Positions 1 through 7,869 of a stretch of DNA of 44,697 nucleotides are shown here, in pieces. The notes under the pieces are model-generated. The model saw only the letters and a program-made list of their open reading frames with translations, was not told the origin of the DNA and searched no databases. How positions within the stretch are numbered: the stretch's first letter is position 1; each line of letters starts with the position of its first letter. The DNA comes from Yoonia sp. GTDB lineage: Bacteria; Pseudomonadota; Alphaproteobacteria; Rhodobacterales; Rhodobacteraceae. Location of the stretch: contig JAQXBV010000086.1 in the NCBI GenBank assembly GCA_029252195.1, positions 1-44,697 on the forward strand, read 5' to 3'. The translations under genes and the position numbers were made by a program.

Positions 1-48
1 CTCAAGCTCAAGGCGTTCTGCTGCGGAAAGAAAACCGGGACAAATCAT
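1..48 (-). CDS. Possible 5' end of an IS630-type transposase, cut by the window edge
   Basis: An ATG at 48-46 on the minus strand opens a frame of 16 codons that is still open at the left edge. The visible peptide begins MICPGFLSAAERLELE. This resembles the N-terminus of IS630-family transposases, which I recall as carrying a similar 'LxxAERxxLE' start, but 16 residues are too few to be sure. No clear Shine-Dalgarno sequence precedes it. If correct, bases 49-140 should contain the element's end; I could not define a terminal inverted repeat there and see no other gene in that stretch. Confidence 0.3.
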   Translation of the reverse strand, partial: MICPGFLSAAERLELE

Positions 49-140
49 ACCCGTAGCTGAATCGTTCCACGCCCAAGCGTCAAGACGTCAAATTCGGCTT
101 CCGAAGGACTCAGAGTATATCAGTTAAAATCGTCACTATC

Positions 141-169
141 TTGACGCCGCAGTGCAGCGGGCGTACCAT
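141..169 (+). promoter_or_regulatory. Candidate sigma70-type promoter of metZ
   Basis: TTGACG at 141-146 and TACCAT at 164-169 are separated by exactly 17 bases. Transcription would start near 175, which is the first paired base of the SAM-II aptamer. The placement supports the call. Confidence 0.6.
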
Positions 170-173
170 TCAG

Positions 174-228
174 CCGTGGCGATTTGTTACCGGATTGCGG
201 GCCACGTTAAATATGCCGCTAAAGAGGG
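174..228 (+). promoter_or_regulatory. SAM-II riboswitch upstream of metZ
   Basis: The sequence follows the SAM-II (metA-type) aptamer, a single-hairpin H-type pseudoknot that binds S-adenosylmethionine in alphaproteobacteria. CGTGGC (175-180) pairs perfectly with GCCACG (201-206) to form P1. The loop carries ACCGGATTGC. The 3' strand ends in GCTAAAGAGGG (218-228), close to the consensus GCUAAAAAGGG that forms the second pseudoknot helix. It sits between a promoter and metZ, a known SAM-II target, so SAM should switch off sulfhydrylase synthesis. Confidence 0.9.
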
Positions 229-243
229 TAGGGTGCGTTTTCG

Positions 244-272
244 CCTCGATACCTCGGTGTCGGGGTTTTTTT
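244..272 (+). terminator. Intrinsic terminator of the SAM-II leader
   Basis: CCTCGATAC (244-252) pairs with GTGTCGGGG (257-265), including U-G pairs, around a CTCG tetraloop, and is followed by seven T residues (266-272). It lies between the aptamer and the metZ ribosome-binding site. It is therefore the likely expression platform, acting by premature termination when SAM is bound. Confidence 0.7.
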
Positions 273-299
273 ATTGCCTGATCAGGCTTGGAGATTGAG

Positions 300-1478
300 A
301 TGGACAACTGGAGCAAACGCACAAAGGCAATCCACACAGGCACACGCCGCAGCCAATATGGCGAAGTGTCGGAGGCGATCTTTGCGACCCAAGGCTTTGT
401 ATACCCTTCGGCAGAAGATGCCGAGCAGCGCTTTATCCAATCCGGCCCCGATGAGTTTATCTATGCCCGTTATGGCAACCCGACCGTGCGCATGTTCGAA
501 GACCGTATGGCCGACTTGCTTGGCTATGAAGACTGTTTTGCCTGCACCTCTGGTATGGCCGCGGTGACTGGGGCACTGACGGCCCTGCTCAAGGCTGGCG
601 ATCATGTTGTGTCAAGCCGCGCTTTGTTTGGCTCCTGCCTTTATGTGCTTGAGGACATTCTGGGCCGTTTTGGCGTGAAGATTACCCTTGTCGATGGCAC
701 GGATAATGCCGCTTGGGATGCCGCTATTCGCCCTGACACAAAGCTGGTGTTCTTTGAGAGCATCTCGAACCCGACGCTTGAAGTCGTCGATATGCGGCAC
801 GTTGTGAAGGCGGCCCATGCTGTGGGGGCGTTGGTCTTGGCGGACGATGCGATGGCCACGCCAGTTTATTCTTATGCCAGCGCATGTGGCGCCGATATTG
901 CGATCGTTTCGACGACAAAACATGTGGATGGGCAGGGGCGCCTGCTGGGCGGGGCGATTTTGGGGTCACGCGAGCTTATCCGTGGTCCGATTGAAACTTA
1001 CATGAAGCACACAGGCGGTGCGATGAACCCGTTGACGGCATGGACCCACCTCAAGTCGCTTGAGACGGTTGATCTGCGTGTGCGCGCCCAAGCGGCTGCC
1101 GCGATGGAAGTGGCCGAGGCCCTGCACGCCCATCCCAAGCTGGTCAGCCTGCGTTACCCGACCCATCCCGCCCATCCACAATACGCGCTGGCGGTTTCGC
1201 AAGCCCCGAGCGGCGGCACGGTTGTCGCCTTTGAAGTGGCAGGCGGACGTGACGCCTGTTTCCGTTTCATTAATGGTTTACAGATATTTACGATCTCGAA
1301 CAATTTTGCTGATGCAAAGTCGATTGTGACCCATCCGGCGACCACAACCCACCAGCGGTTGCCACAAGACCAGAAGGACATATTGGGGATCACAATGGGC
1401 ACGATTCGGTTGTCGGTTGGCCTTGAGGATCCAAAAGACCTGATTTCAGATCTTTTGGCGGCTCTTGACCATGTCTAG
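300..1478 (+). CDS. metZ: O-succinylhomoserine sulfhydrylase
   Basis: A PLP enzyme of the Cys/Met metabolism family that makes homocysteine directly from O-succinylhomoserine and sulfide in the cytoplasm. At 392 residues it has the usual family length. Visible marks are the N-terminal RYGNPT motif that contacts the cofactor phosphate of the partner subunit, the SGMAA motif, and the PLP-lysine segment STTKHVDGQGR near residue 206. The ATG at 300 follows GGAG at 290-293; an upstream in-frame TTG at 288 is less likely. The gene is controlled by the SAM-II riboswitch and terminator immediately upstream, which fits end-product control by SAM. I prefer MetZ over cystathionine gamma-synthase because of the overall sequence and the riboswitch context. 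Confidence 0.93.
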   Translation: MDNWSKRTKAIHTGTRRSQYGEVSEAIFATQGFVYPSAEDAEQRFIQSGPDEFIYARYGNPTVRMFEDRMADLLGYEDCFACTSGMAAVTGALTALLKAGDHVVSSRALFGSCLYVLEDILGRFGVKITLVDGTDNAAWDAAIRPDTKLVFFESISNPTLEVVDMRHVVKAAHAVGALVLADDAMATPVYSYASACGADIAIVSTTKHVDGQGRLLGGAILGSRELIRGPIETYMKHTGGAMNPLTAWTHLKSLETVDLRVRAQAAAAMEVAEALHAHPKLVSLRYPTHPAHPQYALAVSQAPSGGTVVAFEVAGGRDACFRFINGLQIFTISNNFADAKSIVTHPATTTHQRLPQDQKDILGITMGTIRLSVGLEDPKDLISDLLAALDHV

Positions 1479-1486
1479 CCGCATTT

Positions 1487-1507
1487 CCCCGCACAATGCG
1501 CGCGGGG
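1487..1507 (+). terminator. GC-rich hairpin after metZ, possible terminator
   Basis: CCCCGC (1487-1492) can pair with GCGGGG (1502-1507), nine bases after the metZ stop. No T-tract follows, so this may only slow or stabilise the transcript end. Confidence 0.3.
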
Positions 1508-1647
1508 CCTGCTATGCTCTCCCTTAGGGAGACCAAAACATGACTGATCCACGGGCCGAATTGTCCCGTATCTATTATGGAAACCATTGGAAATCCGGTG
1601 ATGTCCCTCATGATGACGGGGCACAGGCAACTCGCGGGGACGAAGAC

Positions 1648-2751
1648 ATGAATATCCATGCAGCCGACTTTGATCGTGAACCAACCCGCGCAGAGGCGGA
1701 AGCTGCCTTGGCGCTTTTGCGCAATTGGGCCGTGAAAGTGACCCCAGAAGAGGTGTCCTTGCTCGACCCGCTGGTCAGCCGCTTGATCCCCGGACAAGAG
1801 GTTAGCAATTATCCGGCTCTGGCGCGGGCCTACCCAGAGGCGTTTGAGGTCAACGACGCCTATAAGGCTTCGATGCCCGACCTGCAGAACGGGCCGTCCA
1901 GCCTGATCAAAGGGGCAAAGCAGCAGATCCAGCACGTTGGCATTTCGAATTTCCGGTTGCCGATCCGGTTTCATACCCGCGCGGGCGGCGACCTGACGCT
2001 TGAGACCTCTGTGACGGGGACGGTCAGCCTTGAGGCGGAAAAGAAGGGCATCAACATGTCCCGCATCATGCGCACATTCTATAAGCACGCCGAAGAGACG
2101 TTTAGCTTCGATGTGATCGAACGGGCGTTGGATGCGTATAAAACCGATCTTGAGAGCTTTGACGCGCGCATTCAAATGCGGTTCTCCTTCCCGATGAAGG
2201 TGCAAAGCCTGCGGTCCGGACTTTTGGGCTATCAGTATTACGACATTGCGCTCGAATTGGTGGAGGTCTCCGGGGTCCGCACCAAAATCGTGCATCTGGA
2301 CTACGTTTATTCCAGCACATGCCCCTGTTCGCTGGAGCTGTCCGAACACGCCCGCCAGTTCCGCGGCCAGCTTGCCACCCCCCATTCGCAGCGTTCTGTC
2401 GCGCGCATGTCGCTGGTGGTAGAGGATGCTGGCAACTGTTTGTGGTTCGAGGACGTGATCGACATGGCCCGCGTGGCGGTGCCCACTGAGACCCAAGTTA
2501 TGGTCAAGCGCGAAGACGAGCAGGCCTTTGCAGAGTTGAACGCGGCAAACCCGATCTTTGTGGAGGATGCAGCCCGTCTGTTCAGCGAGCAATTGCTGGC
2601 CGATACCCGCGTGGGCGATTTCCGCGTGGTGGCAAGTCATCAGGAAAGCCTGCATAGCCATGACGCGGTGTCGGTCATGACGGAGGGAACCACATTTGCT
2701 GCGACCTCAATTGATCCGCGCCTGTTCCAGACCCTGTTCCACGTCGGTTAA
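1648..2751 (+). CDS. folE2: GTP cyclohydrolase FolE2 (type IB)
   Basis: Converts GTP to 7,8-dihydroneopterin triphosphate, the first step of tetrahydrofolate synthesis, using a metal-flexible enzyme unrelated to classical FolE. Family marks are the GPSSLIKG and QQIQHVGISNF segments, FDARIQM, and the catalytic-cysteine region SSTCPCSLELSEH near residue 225, followed by TPHSQRS. The ATG at 1648 gives 367 residues, the family norm, and has GGGGA upstream. An in-frame ATG at 1540 with a good AGGGAGA site would add 36 residues that do not look like FolE2 and have less biased codon use; I treat that segment as leader. No Zur site was recognised. folB and folP of the same pathway lie 13 kb downstream. 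Confidence 0.93.
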   Translation: MNIHAADFDREPTRAEAEAALALLRNWAVKVTPEEVSLLDPLVSRLIPGQEVSNYPALARAYPEAFEVNDAYKASMPDLQNGPSSLIKGAKQQIQHVGISNFRLPIRFHTRAGGDLTLETSVTGTVSLEAEKKGINMSRIMRTFYKHAEETFSFDVIERALDAYKTDLESFDARIQMRFSFPMKVQSLRSGLLGYQYYDIALELVEVSGVRTKIVHLDYVYSSTCPCSLELSEHARQFRGQLATPHSQRSVARMSLVVEDAGNCLWFEDVIDMARVAVPTETQVMVKREDEQAFAELNAANPIFVEDAARLFSEQLLADTRVGDFRVVASHQESLHSHDAVSVMTEGTTFAATSIDPRLFQTLFHVG

Positions 2752-2797
2752 CACGCCTCTCATTGAGATAATTTGCAACGCCCAAGGGGGCGGGTTC

Positions 2798-2826
2798 TTG
2801 ACATAGCTCTTTGGGCGGGCCAACGC
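2798..2826 (+). promoter_or_regulatory. Possible promoter giving leaderless trkH mRNA
   Basis: A perfect TTGACA (2798-2803) is followed after 17 bases by a weak hexamer CAACGC (2821-2826). The predicted start point falls on the trkH ATG at 2833, which has no Shine-Dalgarno sequence. The -10 match is poor. Confidence 0.3.
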
Positions 2827-2832
2827 TGCCCC

Positions 2833-4281
2833 ATGTTTGATTTGCGCCCTGTGGGATATGTGATCGGTCTGCTCGTGGCGACGCTTGGGTTTACCATGCT
2901 GGCGTCACTGGCGGCCGATTTGGTCGAAGGAAACGGCCACTGGCCTGTTTTCATGGAAAGCGCCATTGTGACGATGCTCACAGGGGGGCTTTTGGCCTTG
3001 GCCTGCGCCAATGGTGTGGGCGAGGGGCTGACCTTGCGGCAGACGTTTTTGCTGACCTCTCTGGTCTGGTTGACGTTGCCGGTTTTCGGGGCAATTCCGT
3101 TTGTGATGGGCGCCACCAATGCCAGCCTGACGGATGCTTTCTTTGAAGCCATGTCGGGGCTGACGACGACGGGCGCGACCGTCTTTAGCGGGTTAGAGGC
3201 GCTGCCTGCGGGGATCAAGATGTGGCGAGGCACGCTGCAATGGCTCGGGGGCATCGGTATCGTCGTGGTCGCGATGGTATTTCTGCCCGAGCTTCGGGTC
3301 GGCGGTATGCAGATTTTCCGCACGGAAGGGTTTGACACCAGCGGCAAAATCCTGCCGCGCGCGGGCCAGATCGCAAGCCGTATTTCGGTCATTTATGTCG
3401 GCCTTACGATGGCTTGTGCGCTGACCTATTCTGCCTTTGGTATGGCGACATTCGACGCGATTGTGCATGCGATGACCACACTTTCGACCGGTGGCATGGC
3501 CAATTCTGATGCGTCAATGTCTTATTATGGCGAGGCGGTTCACTACGCCGCGTCGTTCTATATGATCCTCGCGGCGCTTCCATTTGTGCGGTACGTCCAG
3601 ATTTTGGGCGGCACCGCAAAGCCTTTGCTGCAAGACACGCAAGTCCATGCTTTCTTTATGATTATTTTTATCTGCGTCATGTTGATTACGGCGTGGGTTT
3701 GGGGCCGTGAAGGCGAGATCACCGAGATTGCCTTTCGCGAATCGCTGTTCAACGTGGTTTCGATCATTTCTGGAACAGGCTATGCCAGCGCGGACTATAT
3801 GACATGGGGCACATTCCCCGTTGTGATGTTCTTTTTCATTGGCCTGATCGGGGGCTGTGCGGGCTCGACGGCCTGTTCGGTCAAAGTGTTCCGCTATCAG
3901 TTGCTCTTTGCCTCAATCAAAAGCCAAATCCGCCAAATTCACTCGCCGCATGGCGTGTTCACTCCCCGCTATCAAGGCCGCCCTGTCTCTGAGGAAGTCT
4001 TGAACTCGGTCATGGCTTTCTTTGTGGCCTTCTTTTTGACGCTCGGGCTTTTTGCGGTTTTACTCGGCCTGACAGGTCTCGATTTCATCACTTCCGTTTC
4101 TGGCGCCGCCACGGCGATCGCAAATGTCGGTCCGGGGTTGGGGTCCGAAATTGGTCCTTCGGGTAATTTTGCGGGCCTCAATGATACGGCCAAATGGATC
4201 CTTGCGCTGGCTATGTTTGTCGGCCGCTTGGAGATGATGGCCGTGCTCGTCCTATTCACCCGTGGTTTTTGGAGAAGCTGA
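2833..4281 (+). CDS. trkH: Trk system potassium uptake protein TrkH
   Basis: Inner-membrane, channel-like subunit of the Trk potassium transporter, which works with the cytoplasmic regulator TrkA (not in this window). The 482-residue protein is strongly hydrophobic. It carries the four pore-loop signatures of the TrkH/KtrB/HKT superfamily: SGLTTTGATVF, TLSTGGMAN, ISGTGYAS and ANVGPGLG. The start MFDLRPVGYVIG is preferred over an upstream TTG at 2773 because it begins just before the first membrane helix. It lacks a ribosome-binding site, so the message may be leaderless. The stop overlaps the start of the next gene (TGATG-type junction at 4279-4283), so the two are translationally coupled although their roles look unrelated. 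Confidence 0.92.
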   Translation: MFDLRPVGYVIGLLVATLGFTMLASLAADLVEGNGHWPVFMESAIVTMLTGGLLALACANGVGEGLTLRQTFLLTSLVWLTLPVFGAIPFVMGATNASLTDAFFEAMSGLTTTGATVFSGLEALPAGIKMWRGTLQWLGGIGIVVVAMVFLPELRVGGMQIFRTEGFDTSGKILPRAGQIASRISVIYVGLTMACALTYSAFGMATFDAIVHAMTTLSTGGMANSDASMSYYGEAVHYAASFYMILAALPFVRYVQILGGTAKPLLQDTQVHAFFMIIFICVMLITAWVWGREGEITEIAFRESLFNVVSIISGTGYASADYMTWGTFPVVMFFFIGLIGGCAGSTACSVKVFRYQLLFASIKSQIRQIHSPHGVFTPRYQGRPVSEEVLNSVMAFFVAFFLTLGLFAVLLGLTGLDFITSVSGAATAIANVGPGLGSEIGPSGNFAGLNDTAKWILALAMFVGRLEMMAVLVLFTRGFWRS

Positions 4282-5867
4282 TGTCTCAACGTCCTCTCGG
4301 TGCGCAAATTTCGCACATGCTTAAGGATCGCGGGGTCGAGGTGATTTTCGGCATTCCAGGTGTCCATAACCAAGAAATGTACCGCGGCATTGAGGAAGCT
4401 GGCCTGCGCCATGTGCTGGCCCGTCACGAGCAGGGCGCTGGGTTCATGGCCGACGGCTATGCCCGCGCGACCGGCAAGCCGGGGGTGGCCTATGTCATTA
4501 CAGGGCCGGGGTTGTGCAATATCATGACGCCGATGGGGCAGGCCTATAGCGATAGCGTGCCGATGCTGGTGCTGTCGTCTTGTCTGGATGAAACGGCGGC
4601 AAAGCGTGGGCAGTTGCACCAAATGAAAGACCAAGAAGGGGCAGCAGCCGCGGTCTGCGATTGGTCTGAAACGGCGCGGACGGCTGAGGCGGCCTATGCG
4701 CTGATTGATCGGGCCTTCTTGCAGTTTTCGAACGATCGCAAACGCCCTAAACACATCAGTGTGCCGATTGAGCTGTTGCAGACACCGACGACAGCCGCAA
4801 GGGATCTGGGCGACAATCCAAGCTCTCGTCTCGACATCCCGATAAAGCCGGTTCTGGCGTTATTTGCAGAGGCACTGTCCAAGGCAAAGCGGCCTATATT
4901 TGTGCTTGGCGGCGGGGCTGTAGGTGCAACAGAACCTTTGCGCGAAACGCTTGCGCAGGGCAGGGCCGCGTCATTTTGCACCTATGCGGGACGCGGGATC
5001 GCGCAGGATCCGCTGCATTTTGGCGCACTTCTGGCCCGTCCGGAGAGTGCGGAAATGATGGCGCAGGCCGATTTGGTGATCTGTGTCGGTACCGACTTGG
5101 CCGAGGTGGATTTATGGCGCGACGCGTTGGGGCATAACTGCCGGATGATTGTTGTTAATCAAGACAGCGAAGTCTTGGCAAAGTGTGGCCCCGACGATGT
5201 TGCGCAGCTTTGCGATGCGGGCCTGTTCTTTTATGCTGTCAACAAAAGTGGGTTGCTGAAGGCTCCGCAGTCAGAATGGACCGAAGCAGAGGTCAACGGG
5301 TTTCGCAAGCGGATGCGCGGTCAGATCGCGCTTGAGCGCCCTAGCATACTGCCCGTTGCGGATGCCTTGCGCGAGGCGCTGCCGCCCGAGACGATGATCT
5401 ACTCCGATATGACCCAATTCGCTTATGCAGCCAAAGAGATTTGGACGATGGACCGTCCGGGGCATTGGCACCACCCCTACGGCTTTGGCACGCTTGGATA
5501 TGCGCTACCTGCCGCGATTGGCGGCAAGATCGGGGTGGGGGATCAGCCTGTGATCGCCATCGCCGGCGACTACGGGTTTCAGTATACGTTGCAGGAATTG
5601 ATGGTGGCGGTTGAACTGGACCTCACGCTGCCCATCATCATCTGGGACAACGGCAAGCTGGGCGAGATCGAGGATAGCATGGTGCGCGCGCAAATCGCGC
5701 CCAATGCGGTGATCCAGAAGAACCCTGATTTCGTTAAGCTTGGTCAGGCTTACGGGGCCGCGACCGCCGCGCCAAAGTCGCTTGCAGAGCTACACGACGC
5801 AGTGACCAAGGCCCTTGCGACCAAGGGGCCAACGCTCATTCATGTGACCGCAGACATCTGTTCATGA
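4281..5867 (+). CDS. Thiamine diphosphate-dependent decarboxylase, 5-guanidino-2-oxopentanoate decarboxylase-like
   Basis: A 528-residue member of the acetolactate synthase/pyruvate decarboxylase superfamily. The N-terminal pyrimidine-binding domain contains the catalytic glutamate in LARHEQGAGFMADGYARA (near residue 50) and ITGPG. A central domain follows, then a C-terminal pyrophosphate-binding domain with LGYALPAAIGGKIG and a TPP motif read as AGDYGFQ...WDN, where the usual GDG is GDY. Overall wording such as GQLHQMKDQ and FGIPGVHNQE resembles AruI, which decarboxylates 5-guanidino-2-oxopentanoate in the arginine transaminase route. I recall this from family knowledge and the substrate is not proven. 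A generic acetolactate-synthase-like enzyme is the alternative. It overlaps trkH by one base. Confidence 0.75.
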   Translation: MSQRPLGAQISHMLKDRGVEVIFGIPGVHNQEMYRGIEEAGLRHVLARHEQGAGFMADGYARATGKPGVAYVITGPGLCNIMTPMGQAYSDSVPMLVLSSCLDETAAKRGQLHQMKDQEGAAAAVCDWSETARTAEAAYALIDRAFLQFSNDRKRPKHISVPIELLQTPTTAARDLGDNPSSRLDIPIKPVLALFAEALSKAKRPIFVLGGGAVGATEPLRETLAQGRAASFCTYAGRGIAQDPLHFGALLARPESAEMMAQADLVICVGTDLAEVDLWRDALGHNCRMIVVNQDSEVLAKCGPDDVAQLCDAGLFFYAVNKSGLLKAPQSEWTEAEVNGFRKRMRGQIALERPSILPVADALREALPPETMIYSDMTQFAYAAKEIWTMDRPGHWHHPYGFGTLGYALPAAIGGKIGVGDQPVIAIAGDYGFQYTLQELMVAVELDLTLPIIIWDNGKLGEIEDSMVRAQIAPNAVIQKNPDFVKLGQAYGAATAAPKSLAELHDAVTKALATKGPTLIHVTADICS

Positions 5868-5877
5868 CCGCATTGGC

Positions 5878-5898
5878 GTAGGATGGGTTTTAACCCAT
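5878..5898 (+). repeat. Dispersed palindromic repeat, copy 1
   Basis: GTAGGATGGGTTTTAACCCAT contains an inverted repeat ATGGGTT/AACCCAT with a 2-base centre (5883-5898). It lies between the convergent ends of the TPP enzyme and the pseudoprotease. Related copies are at 19203-19223, 28231-28252 and 28276-28297. Confidence 0.75.
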
Positions 5899-5905
5899 AT
5901 TACCT

Positions 5906-7693
5906 CTACCAGCAGCTCACCAGCACTGTGCTTTCTGCGGCGCGCGACGTCAGGGTTTCAGGCGGCATGAATGCCACCGTGTCCGTCGTCTGCGCGGCGA
6001 CACCGGCGGCAGCCAAGGCATCAAGGATCAGGTCCGCGTTGATCGAATAGCTGACCTCTGGCGGCAAAACCTGACCGTTCACGATCTTGCGTGGCATCAT
6101 CATACCAAGTACCGCGCCGCCGTTGTCAAACACTGGTCCTCCCGCGTCACCCTCTTGCGCAGTCAGGATCAACCGCTTCACGTTGTCCTCCCCGTTCAAC
6201 CCGCGCAAATCCGCGAGCCGCCCGAATGTCAGTGACGGTGTCACAAGCACGCCGCCATAGGGAAACCCCGCCACAGCGACTTCTGCTTGCAACCGTGGCA
6301 CGCCTGTTTGGAACGTCGCCACACTGAGCGGGGACAAACGTTCCTTGGGCTGCAAGACAGCAATCCCAAGCGCCGCATCCGATGCAAGAATGTCCGCATC
6401 ATGTTCGCCATTGATCGTGATTTTCTCGCAGATTTCCAACCCGTCAAGCGTGGTCAGTACAGCCCCCTTGGTGTCCACAAAAAAGCCGGAGCGCGAGAGC
6501 TTTGGCTGGCGGACTTCCAAGCCGCTGATCATGTCGATGCTTTGGTCGTCGCTCGGGGCCATCAGCGCGGGGTCAAGCAGGCCATTAATGGTGGTAAAGC
6601 TGCTTTGCATCTCTGCAAAAATCCGGCTGCGGCGCGCCTCGTCGCCTTGGGGCCAAATCAGGCTAAAGCCTTTGATCGCGCCGTCTTTCACGGCAGCATA
6701 GGTATAGGAATGGATGCCGCCACCGATGCCTTCGAGTTCAAAGGAATTGGTGCCGCGTTTGCGCTCGCCCTCTGGCGGAACAATTGCGAGTGTTTGCATG
6801 ACTTCATAAAGCCCGTAAAGCCGGTTCTGGTCGCCCGCTTGGCTGATAAACAACACCTTTGCGTCAATCTCGCCTTTGGCCTCAAACCGCACAAAGGGCG
6901 GCTCGTAGGCAGCAAACGCCACAACCCCTGTCGGCACCAGCATTTCAATGCCAGAAACATCGTCGCGCACCAGTTGCAGGTTCATCCCGTCAAGGACGGC
7001 GTTATAATCTGCAAAAAGCGCAGCGCGCTGGTTGGTGGTCAGAATACCTGTGGGCTCGTAGTTTTTGGCCTCTTGCCAAGCGCGCATCGACGCTCGCGTG
7101 CCGCGTCCGAATGCCCCGTCAATGGCGGCATCATAGAACCCTGCCCATTGCAGGGCCGTTTGCAGATCCATCCGCTGCCCGCGATCCAAAAGCGCCTCGG
7201 AGGCCTGCGCTTGGCTGGCGGTCTCGTCAGGGATCTGGACCGGATCGATCACGGGCGCGATGTCGGCCGGGACCTCAACACTCACAAGTGGTGTTTCGAT
7301 GATCTCGGCGGGTTGCGGATCAGGGCTGGTGTCGGTTGATGCCGGCAGCGGCTGTGCGGCGGTTTGCGCCCCGACGCCGACGGGCCAAAACTGCTGCTGG
7401 AAACGGCTGCCGTCGACGACATAGCTATCGGTCGGGATTTGTCTCTTGCGGCGCAGGTCACGGATCAGGGTTTCCGCATCCGCTGTCGTGTAGGGCCCCA
7501 AGACAATCCCATACCAGCGCCCGCCCAAGAAATACCCACTCACATTCTCAAGCTGGCCCGCATAGGCCCGTGCGCGTGCTTGCGCCGCCGAAAGGGTCGG
7601 CTGTGCCTCGACCTGCACCCAAACGGTGTCTTGCGCGCTGGCTGAAATCGATGAGATCGCAATGAAAACAAGCGCAATAAGGGGGCGGATCAT
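5906..7693 (-). CDS. Exported SPOR / peptidoglycan-binding protein with a degenerate trypsin-like (pseudoprotease) domain
   Basis: The start at 7693 gives 595 residues beginning with a clear signal peptide (MIRPLIALVFIAISSISASA). Domains in order: a SPOR-like segment (about 35-110, with GGRWYGIVLGPYTT), a proline-rich linker, a peptidoglycan-binding type 1 repeat (about 190-250, LQWAGFYDAAIDGAFGRGTR), an unknown middle region, and a trypsin/HtrA-like fold (about 395-560). The protease triad is gone: the position of TNxHVV reads TTLDGLE, the aspartate of the usual 'DLALL' is glycine (LGIAVL), and GDSGGP is GDAGGP. It therefore probably binds rather than cuts, in the periplasm at the cell wall. 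A longer in-frame start at 7783 would bury the signal peptide. The upstream neighbour is divergent glyQ. Confidence 0.8.
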   Translation of the reverse strand: MIRPLIALVFIAISSISASAQDTVWVQVEAQPTLSAAQARARAYAGQLENVSGYFLGGRWYGIVLGPYTTADAETLIRDLRRKRQIPTDSYVVDGSRFQQQFWPVGVGAQTAAQPLPASTDTSPDPQPAEIIETPLVSVEVPADIAPVIDPVQIPDETASQAQASEALLDRGQRMDLQTALQWAGFYDAAIDGAFGRGTRASMRAWQEAKNYEPTGILTTNQRAALFADYNAVLDGMNLQLVRDDVSGIEMLVPTGVVAFAAYEPPFVRFEAKGEIDAKVLFISQAGDQNRLYGLYEVMQTLAIVPPEGERKRGTNSFELEGIGGGIHSYTYAAVKDGAIKGFSLIWPQGDEARRSRIFAEMQSSFTTINGLLDPALMAPSDDQSIDMISGLEVRQPKLSRSGFFVDTKGAVLTTLDGLEICEKITINGEHDADILASDAALGIAVLQPKERLSPLSVATFQTGVPRLQAEVAVAGFPYGGVLVTPSLTFGRLADLRGLNGEDNVKRLILTAQEGDAGGPVFDNGGAVLGMMMPRKIVNGQVLPPEVSYSINADLILDALAAAGVAAQTTDTVAFMPPETLTSRAAESTVLVSCW

Positions 7694-7813
7694 ATAGGCC
7701 TCAATCTGGTAATTAGAAGAATCTTTACTGACTTCGGCGGAATTTAGCAGAGGAATCGTGACGCGCAGTAGGAATCGACCCATTTTGTTAAGAATTAAGC
7801 ACCCGTGGCCTAA

Positions 7814-7842
7814 TTGACCCTTTGCCCCCGCCCCCGTAAGAG
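7814..7842 (+). promoter_or_regulatory. Candidate promoter for glyQ
   Basis: TTGACC (7814-7819), 17-base spacer, TAAGAG (7837-7842). The expected transcription start is about 20 bases before the glyQ ATG. Confidence 0.4.
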
Positions 7843-7869
7843 GTGTGCAACCAATTCATGAGGCTGACG

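Noticed and set aside
1390-2661. 423-codon minus-strand frame opposite folE2
   Set aside because: It mirrors the codon structure of folE2, has no family resemblance and no ribosome-binding site; typical shadow of GC-rich coding DNA.
6287-7339. 350-codon plus-strand frame inside the pseudoprotease gene
   Set aside because: Antisense shadow of a well-supported gene; composition without recognisable domains.
7789-7799. TTAAGAATTAA as a CtrA site
   Set aside because: The spacing between TTAA halves is three bases instead of seven.
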